From CAWIVH01 sp963839475 (GTDB lineage Bacteria > Acidobacteriota > UBA6911): DNA of 64,000 nucleotides. Shown in pieces: positions 26,132 to 34,209 of the stretch (position 1 is its first letter; every line of letters begins with the position of its first letter). The position numbers and the translations under genes are program-made. The DNA is taken from positions 591,421 through 655,420 of the forward strand of contig CAWIVH010000020.1 of assembly GCA_963839475.1 (NCBI GenBank), read 5' to 3'. The notes under the pieces were generated by a model. It was not told the origin of the DNA and ran no database searches. It saw only the letters and a list, made by a program, of their open reading frames with translations.

Positions 26132-26722
26132 CTACGACGCCACTCTGTTGTGCGGACTCCTGTTCAACTCCCGAAGCAGCCAGATCTTCGCAAGCTTCCA
26201 ATCACGCTTCACCGTCTCCGGCGAGACTCGCAGGACCTCGGCGGTCTCCTCCACGCTCAGGCCGCCAAAATGCCGCAATTCGACAATCTTGGCCTTCCTC
26301 GGATCGAGGTCGGTCAGCATCGAGAGGGCGTCATCCAGGGCAACCAGTTGGGAATCTGTCGTCGGCGGGAGTCCGTGAGCTTCGTCCAGCGACACGAAGC
26401 ACAGACTCCTGCCCCGCTTGCGCGAGCCGCGCCTGCGCGCCGATTCGACCAGGATCCGGCGCATGACGTGCGAGGCGACGGCGCAGAAGTGGGTTCTGTT
26501 CTGAAATCCGGCGTTTCCTGCGCCCACGAGCCTGAGGTAAGCCTCGTTAGCGAGTGCCGTCGCCTGCAGGGTGCGGCCGGGTTGTTCCCGCGCCATGTGG
26601 CGTCGCGCGATGCGTTTCAGTTCGGGGTAGACCAGAGGGATCAGTTCGTCATAGGCTGCGGCGTCCCCCTCGTGCCACTTCTGAAGCAGCCGCGAAACCT
26701 CTCCTTGCGAGGATGGCGTCAC
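26132..26722 (-). CDS. ECF-family RNA polymerase sigma factor (TIGR02999-like)
   Basis: The product has 196 residues. GTG start at 26722 with a perfect AGGAGGT upstream. Region 2: LIPLVYPELKRIARRHM, then ATALANEAYLRLVGAG. A basic stretch (ESARRRGSRKRG) is shared with the homologue at 14940. Region 4: IVELRHFGGLSVEETAEVL, then SPETVKRDWKLAKIWLLREL. It is clearly a paralogue of the sigma factor at 14940-15518 and has the same partners: kinase-propeller downstream and secreted HExxH protein divergent across 159 bp. Confidence 0.93.
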   Translation of the reverse strand: MTPSSQGEVSRLLQKWHEGDAAAYDELIPLVYPELKRIARRHMAREQPGRTLQATALANEAYLRLVGAGNAGFQNRTHFCAVASHVMRRILVESARRRGSRKRGRSLCFVSLDEAHGLPPTTDSQLVALDDALSMLTDLDPRKAKIVELRHFGGLSVEETAEVLRVSPETVKRDWKLAKIWLLRELNRSPHNRVAS

Positions 26723-26844
26723 GGGGACCTCCTATAAGGCCGATGCTAGCACAGTCCTCATTGCCGCGGCAACAAGCACCACTAAGCCTGCCACAGATGA
26801 TTTTCTTGCTCTCTGTTACCCGCAGAGCCATCGCTTTGCGCAAT

Positions 26845-26875
26845 CCCCGGGTGAGGGGGGTCGCCCCCGGGGAGG
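26845..26875 (+). promoter_or_regulatory. Hairpin overlapping the ribosome binding site of the HExxH gene
   Basis: CCCCGGG (26845-26851) can pair with CCCGGGG (26866-26872). The 3' arm overlaps the Shine-Dalgarno GGGGAGG (26869-26875), which lies 6 nt before ATG 26882. Folding would hide the ribosome binding site, so translation may be controlled by RNA structure or a bound protein (inference). Confidence 0.4.
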
Positions 26876-26881
26876 CGCGCG

Positions 26882-27667
26882 ATGCGAAACCGAACGGTTC
26901 ACGGAGCCTGGAAAGCTGTTGTGGTCATCCTCACATGGCATGCGCTGGCATTCCCGGGCACCGATGGCGCTCACGCCGGCAGGGCGGCGCAGGATCTTGA
27001 GGTTGTCGGCAGGAGGGGTTTCATCACCGATCGCCTGACCAGGGGCCAGCTCCGGTTGTGGCAGTCCATCGCCGGGATCGTCTCTGAAGAAGATCTGTTC
27101 GGAAGGGCGCTCCACCCCAAGCTGCGCCGCCTCTGGCAGGAGGTCGAAGCCGGCGGGTGCCGGATGTACATCGAATTGGCCGACACGCATCCACGGGTTG
27201 GCTCCCGGGCAGGCGAATTCCGGATCGAGGCAATGGACTCGGACGGTCGCATACGTTCCGGGGTGATCCGGCTGTACCTGGGCTCCATCGACCGCGCGCG
27301 TCTGCGCGCCTCCTCCAGGGCTGGAGAGGGATTCAACATTTTCAGGGACCTGGGAAAGGAAGAGCGATACGCGGTTGTTCTCGGGCATGAGCTTGCGCAT
27401 GCCATCGCGGCCCTTCGGAACCCGGCTCATGCCGGATCGATGCTCGAGTTCTGGCGCGAGACCGAGTCGTACAACCGGATGACCGGGCGGGGCACGGCTT
27501 CAGAACCTCACGAGCAGGATCGGCTCGAGTGTCTGAAGCGGATCACGGCTCTCTCCGATCTGCTGGAGCAGGTTGCGGAATCGGTGGACGCCGAGTTGTG
27601 GAGGGAGCTTGTCGAGGGCCAGCGGCACGGCCCCAGGCCGCCAGCGCTGCGGGTTCCGGCTCGTTAA
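26882..27667 (+). CDS. Secreted HExxH protein, putative zinc metallopeptidase (paralogue of 15735-16493)
   Basis: The product has 261 residues. The hydrophobic start (AVVVILTWHALAFPG) fits a signal peptide. HELAH lies at 169-173 within ERYAVVLGHELAHAI. Shared blocks with the paralogue are a T-D-R-L segment, LWQSIAGIVS, HPKLRRLW, an MYIEL-like strand and the metal motif. Overall identity is moderate and the C-termini differ, so the duplication is old. The strict conservation of gene neighbourhood, divergent to a sigma-kinase operon, suggests a shared function with that operon. No third zinc ligand or known family could be assigned. Confidence 0.8.
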   Translation: MRNRTVHGAWKAVVVILTWHALAFPGTDGAHAGRAAQDLEVVGRRGFITDRLTRGQLRLWQSIAGIVSEEDLFGRALHPKLRRLWQEVEAGGCRMYIELADTHPRVGSRAGEFRIEAMDSDGRIRSGVIRLYLGSIDRARLRASSRAGEGFNIFRDLGKEERYAVVLGHELAHAIAALRNPAHAGSMLEFWRETESYNRMTGRGTASEPHEQDRLECLKRITALSDLLEQVAESVDAELWRELVEGQRHGPRPPALRVPAR

Positions 27668-27800
27668 GCATTACGCCGAGCCTGGAGGACATCCGATCTT
27701 AGTGCGATTCTCGCAGTAATCCTATTTTCGAATTCGCGGCAGGTGTGCGGCTGAGTCGGCCATCCCGGGAAGTTGGCCCTGAGTCAAACTCCCAAGATGC

Positions 27801-28094
27801 GGGCTTTCTGGAAGTGATCCACATCAAGGTGATTTAAGAACACTTGTCGGCTGGAAGATCTGGAGATTATTACACTCCATAAGACGGTGGGATCGCTTTA
27901 TATTCCTCCTCTTCTTGCAGCACATTTTCGGGATCGACGATTACGAGCCTTTCGCACCCGGCCAGCTGCACCCTGATCCTGATGCGTTGCCGGCAGACCC
28001 GCATGATCACTCCTGGGATCTTCTGCACCCGCCATCCGCTCAAGATTGAGCGGCCCGGGGATCGGAGCCAGATGACGCGATCGCCTGCTTTCAT
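27801..28094. repeat. Duplicated ~300-bp unit, copy 2
   Basis: It matches 19168-19466 at about 85% by eye, including about 70 bp beyond the stop codon of the small protein gene. This copy retains a ribosome binding site and operon context, so it is the likelier source of the duplication. Confidence 0.75.
27870..28094 (-). CDS. Small basic protein, SH3/KOW-like (copy 2)
   Basis: The product has 74 residues, start ATG 28094 with GAGGAGGG just upstream. MKAGDRVIWLRSPGRSILSG is followed by a basic stretch (RVCRQRIRIRVQL), VIVDPENVL and an acidic tail. It begins 8 nt after the stop of the DnaD-like gene, so it is the last gene of a DnaB/DnaD-like operon. A nucleic-acid-binding SH3-like fold is plausible (inference). 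Small proteins opening with GDRV.W...GW.VQ are common beside mobile or phage-type genes, as far as I know. Confidence 0.7.
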   Translation of the reverse strand: MKAGDRVIWLRSPGRSILSGWRVQKIPGVIMRVCRQRIRIRVQLAGCERLVIVDPENVLQEEEEYKAIPPSYGV

Positions 28095-28102
28095 GTCCCT
28101 CC

Positions 28103-28918
28103 TCATCCGGCTTTCCGCCTGGCGTATCGATGCCCGTCCACGACGACACACTCCCATACCGGGTCCGAGCCGGGCTCGTCCGGCGATGACGCCGGCCCCG
28201 GCGGCTCCACGGGCGCGCGCTCCCACTGGCGTTCCTCCAGCCATTTCGCCGGCCCCGGAACGTACCTCCCGCCCTCCTTGGCCCAGTCGTGGCTCGGCTT
28301 CTGGCGGTCCAGCGCCAAGAGCATCGTGTCGAGCAATGAGCGGTCCGGCTTCAGCTTCGCCCACGCGGACATGGCCCTGCCTTTCCCGGCTTGCCTGTGT
28401 TCCGGATAACTTGCCCAGAAGATTTCGAAAAGGCTCCTCGAGTCGAGTCCCCCCGGGGGGGATTCAGGGGGGGATGAAGCTGAAGAAGAAGTAGAAGATG
28501 AAGAATAGGAGCTTACTTCTCCCCTTACTTCCCCCTTACTCCTGTCTTTCTCCCTGTGCCTCTTCTGGTATAAACCGTTGATCTGCCGTTCTTTATCCTC
28601 CCTCATCATCCTCCTGCATTCGATCCTTACTTCTGCCTTACTATCGCCTGACAAAATCTTACGGTCGAGATTTTCGTCCAGGTTCGATTCGCAAATTCGC
28701 ATCCCGACGAGCTCGCTTATGACGGCCGCGGCCTGGTCTGCCGAGCTGCCAATCAGTCGCGCCCACCCCATGAGCGGCAATGTGAGAGGCCCCCTGGTCT
28801 GAGATCTCCACAGCGCGCAAAGGATGTCGATCCATGCCCCTTTTGCGGCAAGGGTCAACGCCCGGGTGTCCTGGATCCAGTCGCCCGGGTAAAACTGGAA
28901 TGCCGGCATCTTTGCCAT
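28103..28918 (-). CDS. Phage-type replication protein, DUF1376/DnaD-like
   Basis: The product has 271 residues. The opening MPAFQFYPGDWIQDTRALTL, with GAWIDILCALW after it, is characteristic of the winged-helix N-terminus of phage replication-initiation or helicase-loader proteins. A serine-rich linker (SSYSSSSTSSSASS, about residues 137-150) leads to a C-terminal block with FEIFWASYPEHRQAGKGRAM. This resembles DnaD-like tails. The start ATG 28918 overlaps the stop of the dnaB-like gene by one base (TGATG). The protein probably loads the adjacent DnaB helicase at an origin (inference from family). Confidence 0.8.
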   Translation of the reverse strand: MAKMPAFQFYPGDWIQDTRALTLAAKGAWIDILCALWRSQTRGPLTLPLMGWARLIGSSADQAAAVISELVGMRICESNLDENLDRKILSGDSKAEVRIECRRMMREDKERQINGLYQKRHREKDRSKGEVRGEVSSYSSSSTSSSASSPPESPPGGLDSRSLFEIFWASYPEHRQAGKGRAMSAWAKLKPDRSLLDTMLLALDRQKPSHDWAKEGGRYVPGPAKWLEERQWERAPVEPPGPASSPDEPGSDPVWECVVVDGHRYARRKAG

Positions 28919-30324
28919 CACCTGGTTCCCCCTGAGAAGGCCCTGGCTTCCGGCATGCCGGGGTCCATGAGGTCCGTGAATTTGGTGTGCTGCTTAATGA
29001 ATGCCGACTTGACAGTGGCGGTCGGCCCGTTGCGGTGCTTGGCGACGATGATCTCCGCCGTCCCGGCATCTGCGGACCTCGGGTTGTAGAACTCGTCGCG
29101 GTAGATGAAGATCACGACGTCCGCTTCCTGCTCGATCGATCCCGATTCGCGGAGGTCGGCGAGGATGGGCCGCTTGTCGACTCGCTCCTCGCACTTGCGG
29201 CTAAGCTGGCTGGCCGCGATGATCGGGACCCGCAGGGTCTTGGCCAGGTTCTTCAGCCCGGCGGAAATCTCCGAGACTTCCTGGACGCGGTTTTCGTTGC
29301 GGCGGTTCCTGGTCCCGACGGCGAGCTGGAGGTAGTCGATGACGACGAGGTCGAGGCCCTGTTCGCCTCGGGTCGAGCGCCTGATGCGGTCGTCCAGGCG
29401 CTTGAGCTTCGCGCAGATCTGGGTAATGGTCTGGCCGCCGCGGTCGTCCATCCAGATGCGGTCGGTGTACATCTCGCCGTTGGCCCGGTTGATCCTCGCC
29501 CAGTCGTCCTTCGTCAGGTGCCCGCAGTTGATGCGGTAGCTGTCGACGTCGGCACGGACGCAAACCTCGCGCATGTAGAGCTGGATTTTCGACATCTCCA
29601 TCGAAACGATCGCGACGTTCTTCCCAAGGTCGATCGCGGCGTGGTCGGCCACGTTCAGGCAGAACGACGTCTTTCCCATCCCCGGGCGTCCGCCGACGAA
29701 TATGAGGTCCGTCTTCTGGAACCCCGACGTGACGCGGTCGAGGTCTTTCAGGCCGCTCGGGATCCCGTGGATCCCGGTGGGGTTCTCCGAGCGGGCGACG
29801 ATCTCCTTGTAGCCTTCGTCGCAGATTTCCGTCATCGGCACGAATCCGCCGCGGGCGCTTTTGCCTGAGATCTCGATGAGTTCCCCCTGCAGGCGGTCCA
29901 GGATCTCGTCGATCCTCAACTGGCGCTCATAGCACAGCGAGACGGCCTCCTCGCATTTCCGGATTACCTGTCGCAGGCAGGACATCTCCTTCACGCTCGC
30001 GGTGTAATGCCTGATGTCGATGCCTCGCGGCAGACCGTCCGTAAGGCTGGCGAGGTATGCCGGCCCACCCGCTTCTTCTACCTTGTTCCTGCGCCGCAGC
30101 TCCTCGAGGACCAGCACCGCGCGGATCGGCCGCTCGTCCTCGAGCAGGGAGGACATGGCGCGATAGATCTGGCGGTTCCTCTCGTCATAGAAGTCTGCGT
30201 CCGTCAGGACCTCGGCTGCCGCCGAGAAGGAGTGCTCGTCGAGCAGGATCGCGCCCAGGACGGCGCGCTCGGAATCGAGGCTGCTGGGCATCGTTTTTTC
30301 GAGGGTGATGTCGGCTGCCGCCAT
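28918..30324 (-). CDS. dnaB: Replicative DNA helicase, DnaB family
   Basis: The product has 468 residues from ATG 30324, chosen for GGGAGG 6 nt upstream; the frame extends to 30390 without a better site. The N-terminal domain has LDSERAVLGAILLD. The RecA-like motor has Walker A GGRPGMGKTS near residue 211, Walker B LVVIDYLQL, and the DnaB motif SQLSRKCEERVDKRP, then LADLRESGSIEQEADVV. Length and motifs are complete. The tight coupling to a phage-type DnaD-like gene and the position beside tRNA-Sec suggest either an acquired replication module or a second chromosomal helicase. Confidence 0.93.
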   Translation of the reverse strand: MAAADITLEKTMPSSLDSERAVLGAILLDEHSFSAAAEVLTDADFYDERNRQIYRAMSSLLEDERPIRAVLVLEELRRRNKVEEAGGPAYLASLTDGLPRGIDIRHYTASVKEMSCLRQVIRKCEEAVSLCYERQLRIDEILDRLQGELIEISGKSARGGFVPMTEICDEGYKEIVARSENPTGIHGIPSGLKDLDRVTSGFQKTDLIFVGGRPGMGKTSFCLNVADHAAIDLGKNVAIVSMEMSKIQLYMREVCVRADVDSYRINCGHLTKDDWARINRANGEMYTDRIWMDDRGGQTITQICAKLKRLDDRIRRSTRGEQGLDLVVIDYLQLAVGTRNRRNENRVQEVSEISAGLKNLAKTLRVPIIAASQLSRKCEERVDKRPILADLRESGSIEQEADVVIFIYRDEFYNPRSADAGTAEIIVAKHRNGPTATVKSAFIKQHTKFTDLMDPGMPEARAFSGGTR

Positions 30325-30546
30325 CGGATACCTCCCAATTGCTACCGATTCGGCACGATAGTCGCGGCGCCGGGAGACCATCCGCCGCATTCGCGATTCG
30401 TGCGTTTTCGGTCAGATTTTCGGAGGAAGTTCGCGAGCGATTTTTTCGGAATAAGGACAATTCAAGGACAATGGAGCCTTTTTTGACCTTTTACCGAGTG
30501 TATTGAAGCGAAGGTTGGATGCGAGCTAAGTCGTTGAAACCAAAGG

Positions 30547-30644
30547 TGGCGGAGGTGCATGGGAATCGAACCCACCGAACCCATCTTCCGATGAATCCCA
30601 CTGGATTTGAAGTCCAGGCCAGCCACCAGGCCAGATTCACCTCC
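30547..30644 (-). tRNA. selC: tRNA-Sec (anticodon TCA), selC
   Basis: It is 98 nt including an encoded CCA. The acceptor GGAGGTG pairs with CACCTCC, and the discriminator is G. The anticodon arm CTGGA-CTTCAAA-TCCAG carries TCA (complement of 30608-30610) and matches known selenocysteine tRNAs almost exactly. There is a long variable arm (GGGATTCATCGGAAGATGGG region), and the T arm contains GTTCGATTC. The length and arms are diagnostic. No selA, selB or selD occurs in the window. Confidence 0.95.
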
Positions 30645-30909
30645 GCGCGGCCCTGATTGTAGCAGAGTCACCCTCCCCCAGCAAAGCGGGCTATTTCCTG
30701 CAAAAATAAATGCTTTCTCGATCTTCGAGGTCTTCTTTGAGAAAAGAATGATTCTCGTCGATGGACCCATCCGGGATGAATCCCGGCCCCACATGAATAA
30801 GAATCTTTTTTGAGAGCTGTCGCAGCCTTTTCGTCCGCTGTAGTGCGCAATCGGCTTTTGGTGATTTCGCTGTTAGGATTTTTGATAAGCAGATCGCTGC
30901 GCTATTCCA

Positions 30910-32817
30910 TCAGGGTTTTGGCAGAGAGGGATTGGGCGGACGGCTGATTTCTCCGTTGTAGGCTTCTCCCAGATCGATATTGTGGCGCGCGATGGTCTGG
31001 CCAGTCGCTCTTTCGAGGCTATTGATCGCCTTGGCGTACAGGCTTTCGGCCAAAACCTCATCCGACCGGGCTTGCGCCAGGTCCCGCTGATATTGAATGA
31101 TGAAAAAACTGGTCGTAGCCCCGACGCTGTACTTCTCCTGCTCGGCCTCCAGGGTCTCCTCTTGCAGGAGGCGCGTCTGGTGTGCCGCATCGTAAGCCGC
31201 CCGGGCACGACGGACCGCGATAACCGCCGCTTCGACCTCGGTGCGAATCGCATGCTTCAGCAACTCCAGCCGGGTCTCGGCCTGGTTTTTCTGGGCTTCG
31301 TCGCGCTGCAGGTCGGCGCGCGCCTGCTTGTTGCTCAGCGGGATGTTGAGCTGCAGGAAAATGCCATAATCGGGATAATTGCGCCGAAAAATCTGCGCCA
31401 GGGTCGATCCGTAGCCGCCCAGGAACTGCGGATCAGGGGAGCGCGCATAGGAAGTGCCCGGCGGCAGCCCGGGCGGAAGCAGCGCGTTGACATCCGCGGC
31501 AAGCGCATTGTTCTGCATGGTGCCCACAAGGTCGAGCTGGGGCAATAAAGCATTCCGCGATCCTTTCAATGCAATCTCAGCATTTTCAAGCTGCATCCTG
31601 GCCTGGTTGAAATCGGGCCGGTTTTCAAACGCCATCCGGGTCAAGGCATCGAGCGCGAGATCCTCCTCCTTGGCGGGAATGCGGATCTTATCTGTGGCTA
31701 CAATTTTGGCGGACTGGATTTCGGGGTCTTCGGTGCCGCGGCGGCTCAGGAAATTCTTCAAAATGACTTCCTGCTGAAAAACCAGGCTCTCGGAATTGGT
31801 CAGGGCCTGGCGGCTGCGCGCGACTTCGGCCTGGGCACGCACCACTTCAATCGGGGCGAGCGTGCCCACGTCCACCTGTGCCTGGTTGTTTTCAAGCAGG
31901 GTTTCGGCGCGCTTGAGCGTCTGCTGTTTCACCTCCAGATCCTGATTGAGGCTGACGAGGTCGTAATAAAGCCGAATCACACCCGACACGGTGGCGATCA
32001 GCTGTTGCCGGAAAACCAGGTCTGCGATCTTCTGATTGTTGGCTGCAACGCGGATGTAGCGCCTATTGGTAGCGAAACCGAAGCCCTGAAGCAGCGGCTG
32101 CGATACCGTGAATCCGAGCGAAGACGCGATATAGGGATTGTAGTCCAGCCGTCCGGAATTAACCTTCTGGCGGCTGTTGGTATAGGCCAGGCTGAACAGC
32201 GCGCCGCTTTCGAAGCCCTTGAGAAACGCGGCGTTCGCTGTGGTGGTATCGGTGGTGAGATAAGGCACGCCATACGTCGTCTGGCTGGTCTGCGGCGCCG
32301 TGCGATGGATCCAGCCGAACTGTCCTGCGATCGTGGGATCGAAAACCGGAATTCTGGGTCCGCTGGAAAATCCGCTGGTTCCGAGTCCGGTAAGTTGCCC
32401 CAGGGATAGGCTCAATTCGGATTGCGAGTTGGTGTTGTCGATTCCGCCGGTGAGGACCGTGCTGGAGGGCCCACCCACTCCCGGCGGGGCTTCTCGCACC
32501 GTCAATTGCAGCCCACGCACCGTTGCGCCCGACCTGGCACGGAGCAGATCGGAGCTCGCAAAAAGTGGCAGATAGCGTTGCACGGCAACATCCAGGTTGT
32601 TTTCGATCGAGAGGGCGATGGCGTCGTCCAGGGAAAGGAAGATCTTGCTGTCACGGACGAGTGCTTTCAACCGCGCCGTGTCGACCGTCTTGTTCGGAGG
32701 AACATCGAGGGCCTGATAGGGCTCCCCCAGTTTCTGCCAGAATCCTTTGCCGGACTCCTGCGCCGGAGCCCTGGCGACCAATACGAATAGCATTACAAAA
32801 ACAAAGAACCGATTCAT
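30910..32817 (-). CDS. TolC-family outer membrane efflux channel
   Basis: The product has 635 residues; ATG 32817 (MNRFFVFVMLFVLVARAPAQ) gives a clean signal peptide, and an ATG 18 nt upstream is also possible. Two OEP repeats are present. The first has LSLDDAIALSIENNLDVAVQ and YYDLVSLNQDLEVKQQTL. The second has NRPDFNQARMQLENAEIALK and a long coiled-coil region (ARADLQRDEAQKNQAETRLE). It forms the trimeric channel of a tripartite pump. It is the last gene of the operon after the permease (34210) and adaptor (32873), 55 nt behind the adaptor. Confidence 0.92.
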   Translation of the reverse strand: MNRFFVFVMLFVLVARAPAQESGKGFWQKLGEPYQALDVPPNKTVDTARLKALVRDSKIFLSLDDAIALSIENNLDVAVQRYLPLFASSDLLRARSGATVRGLQLTVREAPPGVGGPSSTVLTGGIDNTNSQSELSLSLGQLTGLGTSGFSSGPRIPVFDPTIAGQFGWIHRTAPQTSQTTYGVPYLTTDTTTANAAFLKGFESGALFSLAYTNSRQKVNSGRLDYNPYIASSLGFTVSQPLLQGFGFATNRRYIRVAANNQKIADLVFRQQLIATVSGVIRLYYDLVSLNQDLEVKQQTLKRAETLLENNQAQVDVGTLAPIEVVRAQAEVARSRQALTNSESLVFQQEVILKNFLSRRGTEDPEIQSAKIVATDKIRIPAKEEDLALDALTRMAFENRPDFNQARMQLENAEIALKGSRNALLPQLDLVGTMQNNALAADVNALLPPGLPPGTSYARSPDPQFLGGYGSTLAQIFRRNYPDYGIFLQLNIPLSNKQARADLQRDEAQKNQAETRLELLKHAIRTEVEAAVIAVRRARAAYDAAHQTRLLQEETLEAEQEKYSVGATTSFFIIQYQRDLAQARSDEVLAESLYAKAINSLERATGQTIARHNIDLGEAYNGEISRPPNPSLPKP

Positions 32818-32872
32818 AGGAAAATCCCGATGCATGAATAAGGTCGTCTCCGGCCGCGAGCTGCATCTCCAG

Positions 32873-34192
32873 TCATTTTGCCGGGCGGGGTTCGGCTGCC
32901 CCCGGCTTTTTCGCCAGGCGCGGCTTCACTAACTCTCCTTCGACAACATCGTCGCCCGGATTGATGACGACCATTTCGCCTCCGTTCAGACCTGAGGCAA
33001 CCTCAACCTCCGGGCCGAAATCCCTTCCCAAGGTGATCTTCTGGAAATGGACCTTCCCTTCCTCTGAAATGACCGCTACCTGCGGGCCGTCGGGACGGAT
33101 CATCAGGGTATCGCCGGATACGGTCACGGCCGGAGCCATCTCCACCTTCGCCAGATTGACCTGAGCATACATACCAGGCATCAGGATAAAATCTTGGTTA
33201 GCGATGTTAATCTCGGCCGGCAATGTCCTTGTATTTGGATCCAGCGCGTTCGCAGTCCGCACGATCTTGCCCTTGAAGGGCCGGTTCGGAAATTCCTGCA
33301 CACTGACAGAGGCAAGATCCCCCGTGTGTATCATTGCCAGGTTCGTTTGAGGTACCTGAACGATAATACGAACGGTATCGATTCGGGCGAGGCGGTAGAG
33401 CTCTCGTCCCTCGCTGGCACCACCACGGATCAGCGCTCCGACATCGGTGTTCCTGGCCGTAATCACTCCGGAAAATGGGGCTGTGATTTCCTGGAATCCT
33501 TTGAGATCCTTCAGGCGGCGTAAATCGGCCTGGCTGGCCGATACCGTTTCCCGGGCAGCATTGACGTTTGCCTGCATGGCTGCATTGTCCGCGCGCCGCG
33601 CCTCATACGCGGCCTGTTTCTCATCCACCTCCTGCCTGGAAACAACCCTTTTGGCGAACAGGGTGTTCCATCGTTGAGCGGTGACTTCGGCGAGTTTCAT
33701 TTGCGTGGTCGACTGTTCCAGGGCGGCCTGGGTCTGCGCGAGGCTAGCCTCGGCCCTGGCCACGGCAGCCTGGGCCTGCTGGACCTGCTTATCGACTTCG
33801 GGCGCTTCGATCAAAGCGAGCAATTGCCCCTGACTGACGCGGTCGCCGATGTCGACAAATCTCTTTTGCAGGTACCCCTCGGACCGGGAAAAGATGGGGG
33901 CTTCGGAAATTGCAAGGATTGTGCCCGGCAGCGTGAGATCCCCCCTAGAGGGAAGAACGGTTACTTTTGTCACCAGCACTTCAGGTACGCTGTGGGTGCG
34001 CTCGAGCGCTTCCATCACTTCCTGATCCCGCACCTTGCGCGGGCGTATCGCCAGGAATACGAGCACACTGAAAAACAGCACCAGGAATAGGGTGACCAGG
34101 ATCGGCTTGACCCTGGAAAACCGGCGCGGATGAACCGGACCCGGCTCACCAGTCACGGCATGGTTTGAGTGTTGGCTGTCATCTCTGCTCAT
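32873..34192 (-). CDS. RND efflux periplasmic adaptor (membrane fusion protein)
   Basis: The product has 439 residues. One N-terminal membrane anchor (PILVTLFLVLFFSVLVFLAI, about 29-48) is followed by a biotinyl-lipoyl half (SEGYLQKRFVDIGDRVSQGQ), an alpha-hairpin coiled coil (about 130-215), the second lipoyl half (ITAPFSGVITARNTDVGALI), a beta-barrel and a membrane-proximal domain. It bridges permease and TolC. It begins 17 nt after the permease stop. Confidence 0.93.
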   Translation of the reverse strand: MSRDDSQHSNHAVTGEPGPVHPRRFSRVKPILVTLFLVLFFSVLVFLAIRPRKVRDQEVMEALERTHSVPEVLVTKVTVLPSRGDLTLPGTILAISEAPIFSRSEGYLQKRFVDIGDRVSQGQLLALIEAPEVDKQVQQAQAAVARAEASLAQTQAALEQSTTQMKLAEVTAQRWNTLFAKRVVSRQEVDEKQAAYEARRADNAAMQANVNAARETVSASQADLRRLKDLKGFQEITAPFSGVITARNTDVGALIRGGASEGRELYRLARIDTVRIIVQVPQTNLAMIHTGDLASVSVQEFPNRPFKGKIVRTANALDPNTRTLPAEINIANQDFILMPGMYAQVNLAKVEMAPAVTVSGDTLMIRPDGPQVAVISEEGKVHFQKITLGRDFGPEVEVASGLNGGEMVVINPGDDVVEGELVKPRLAKKPGAAEPRPAK

Positions 34193-34209
34193 TGCATGGC
34201 ACCCCGGGG

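Noticed and set aside
25853..26737. 294-codon plus-strand frame
   Set aside because: Antisense across the sigma factor and kinase starts; both minus-strand genes have clear motifs and ribosome binding sites.
28987..29868. 293-codon plus-strand frame rich in Val, Asp and Arg
   Set aside because: Exact antisense shadow of the DnaB motor domain; composition is typical of high-GC shadows.
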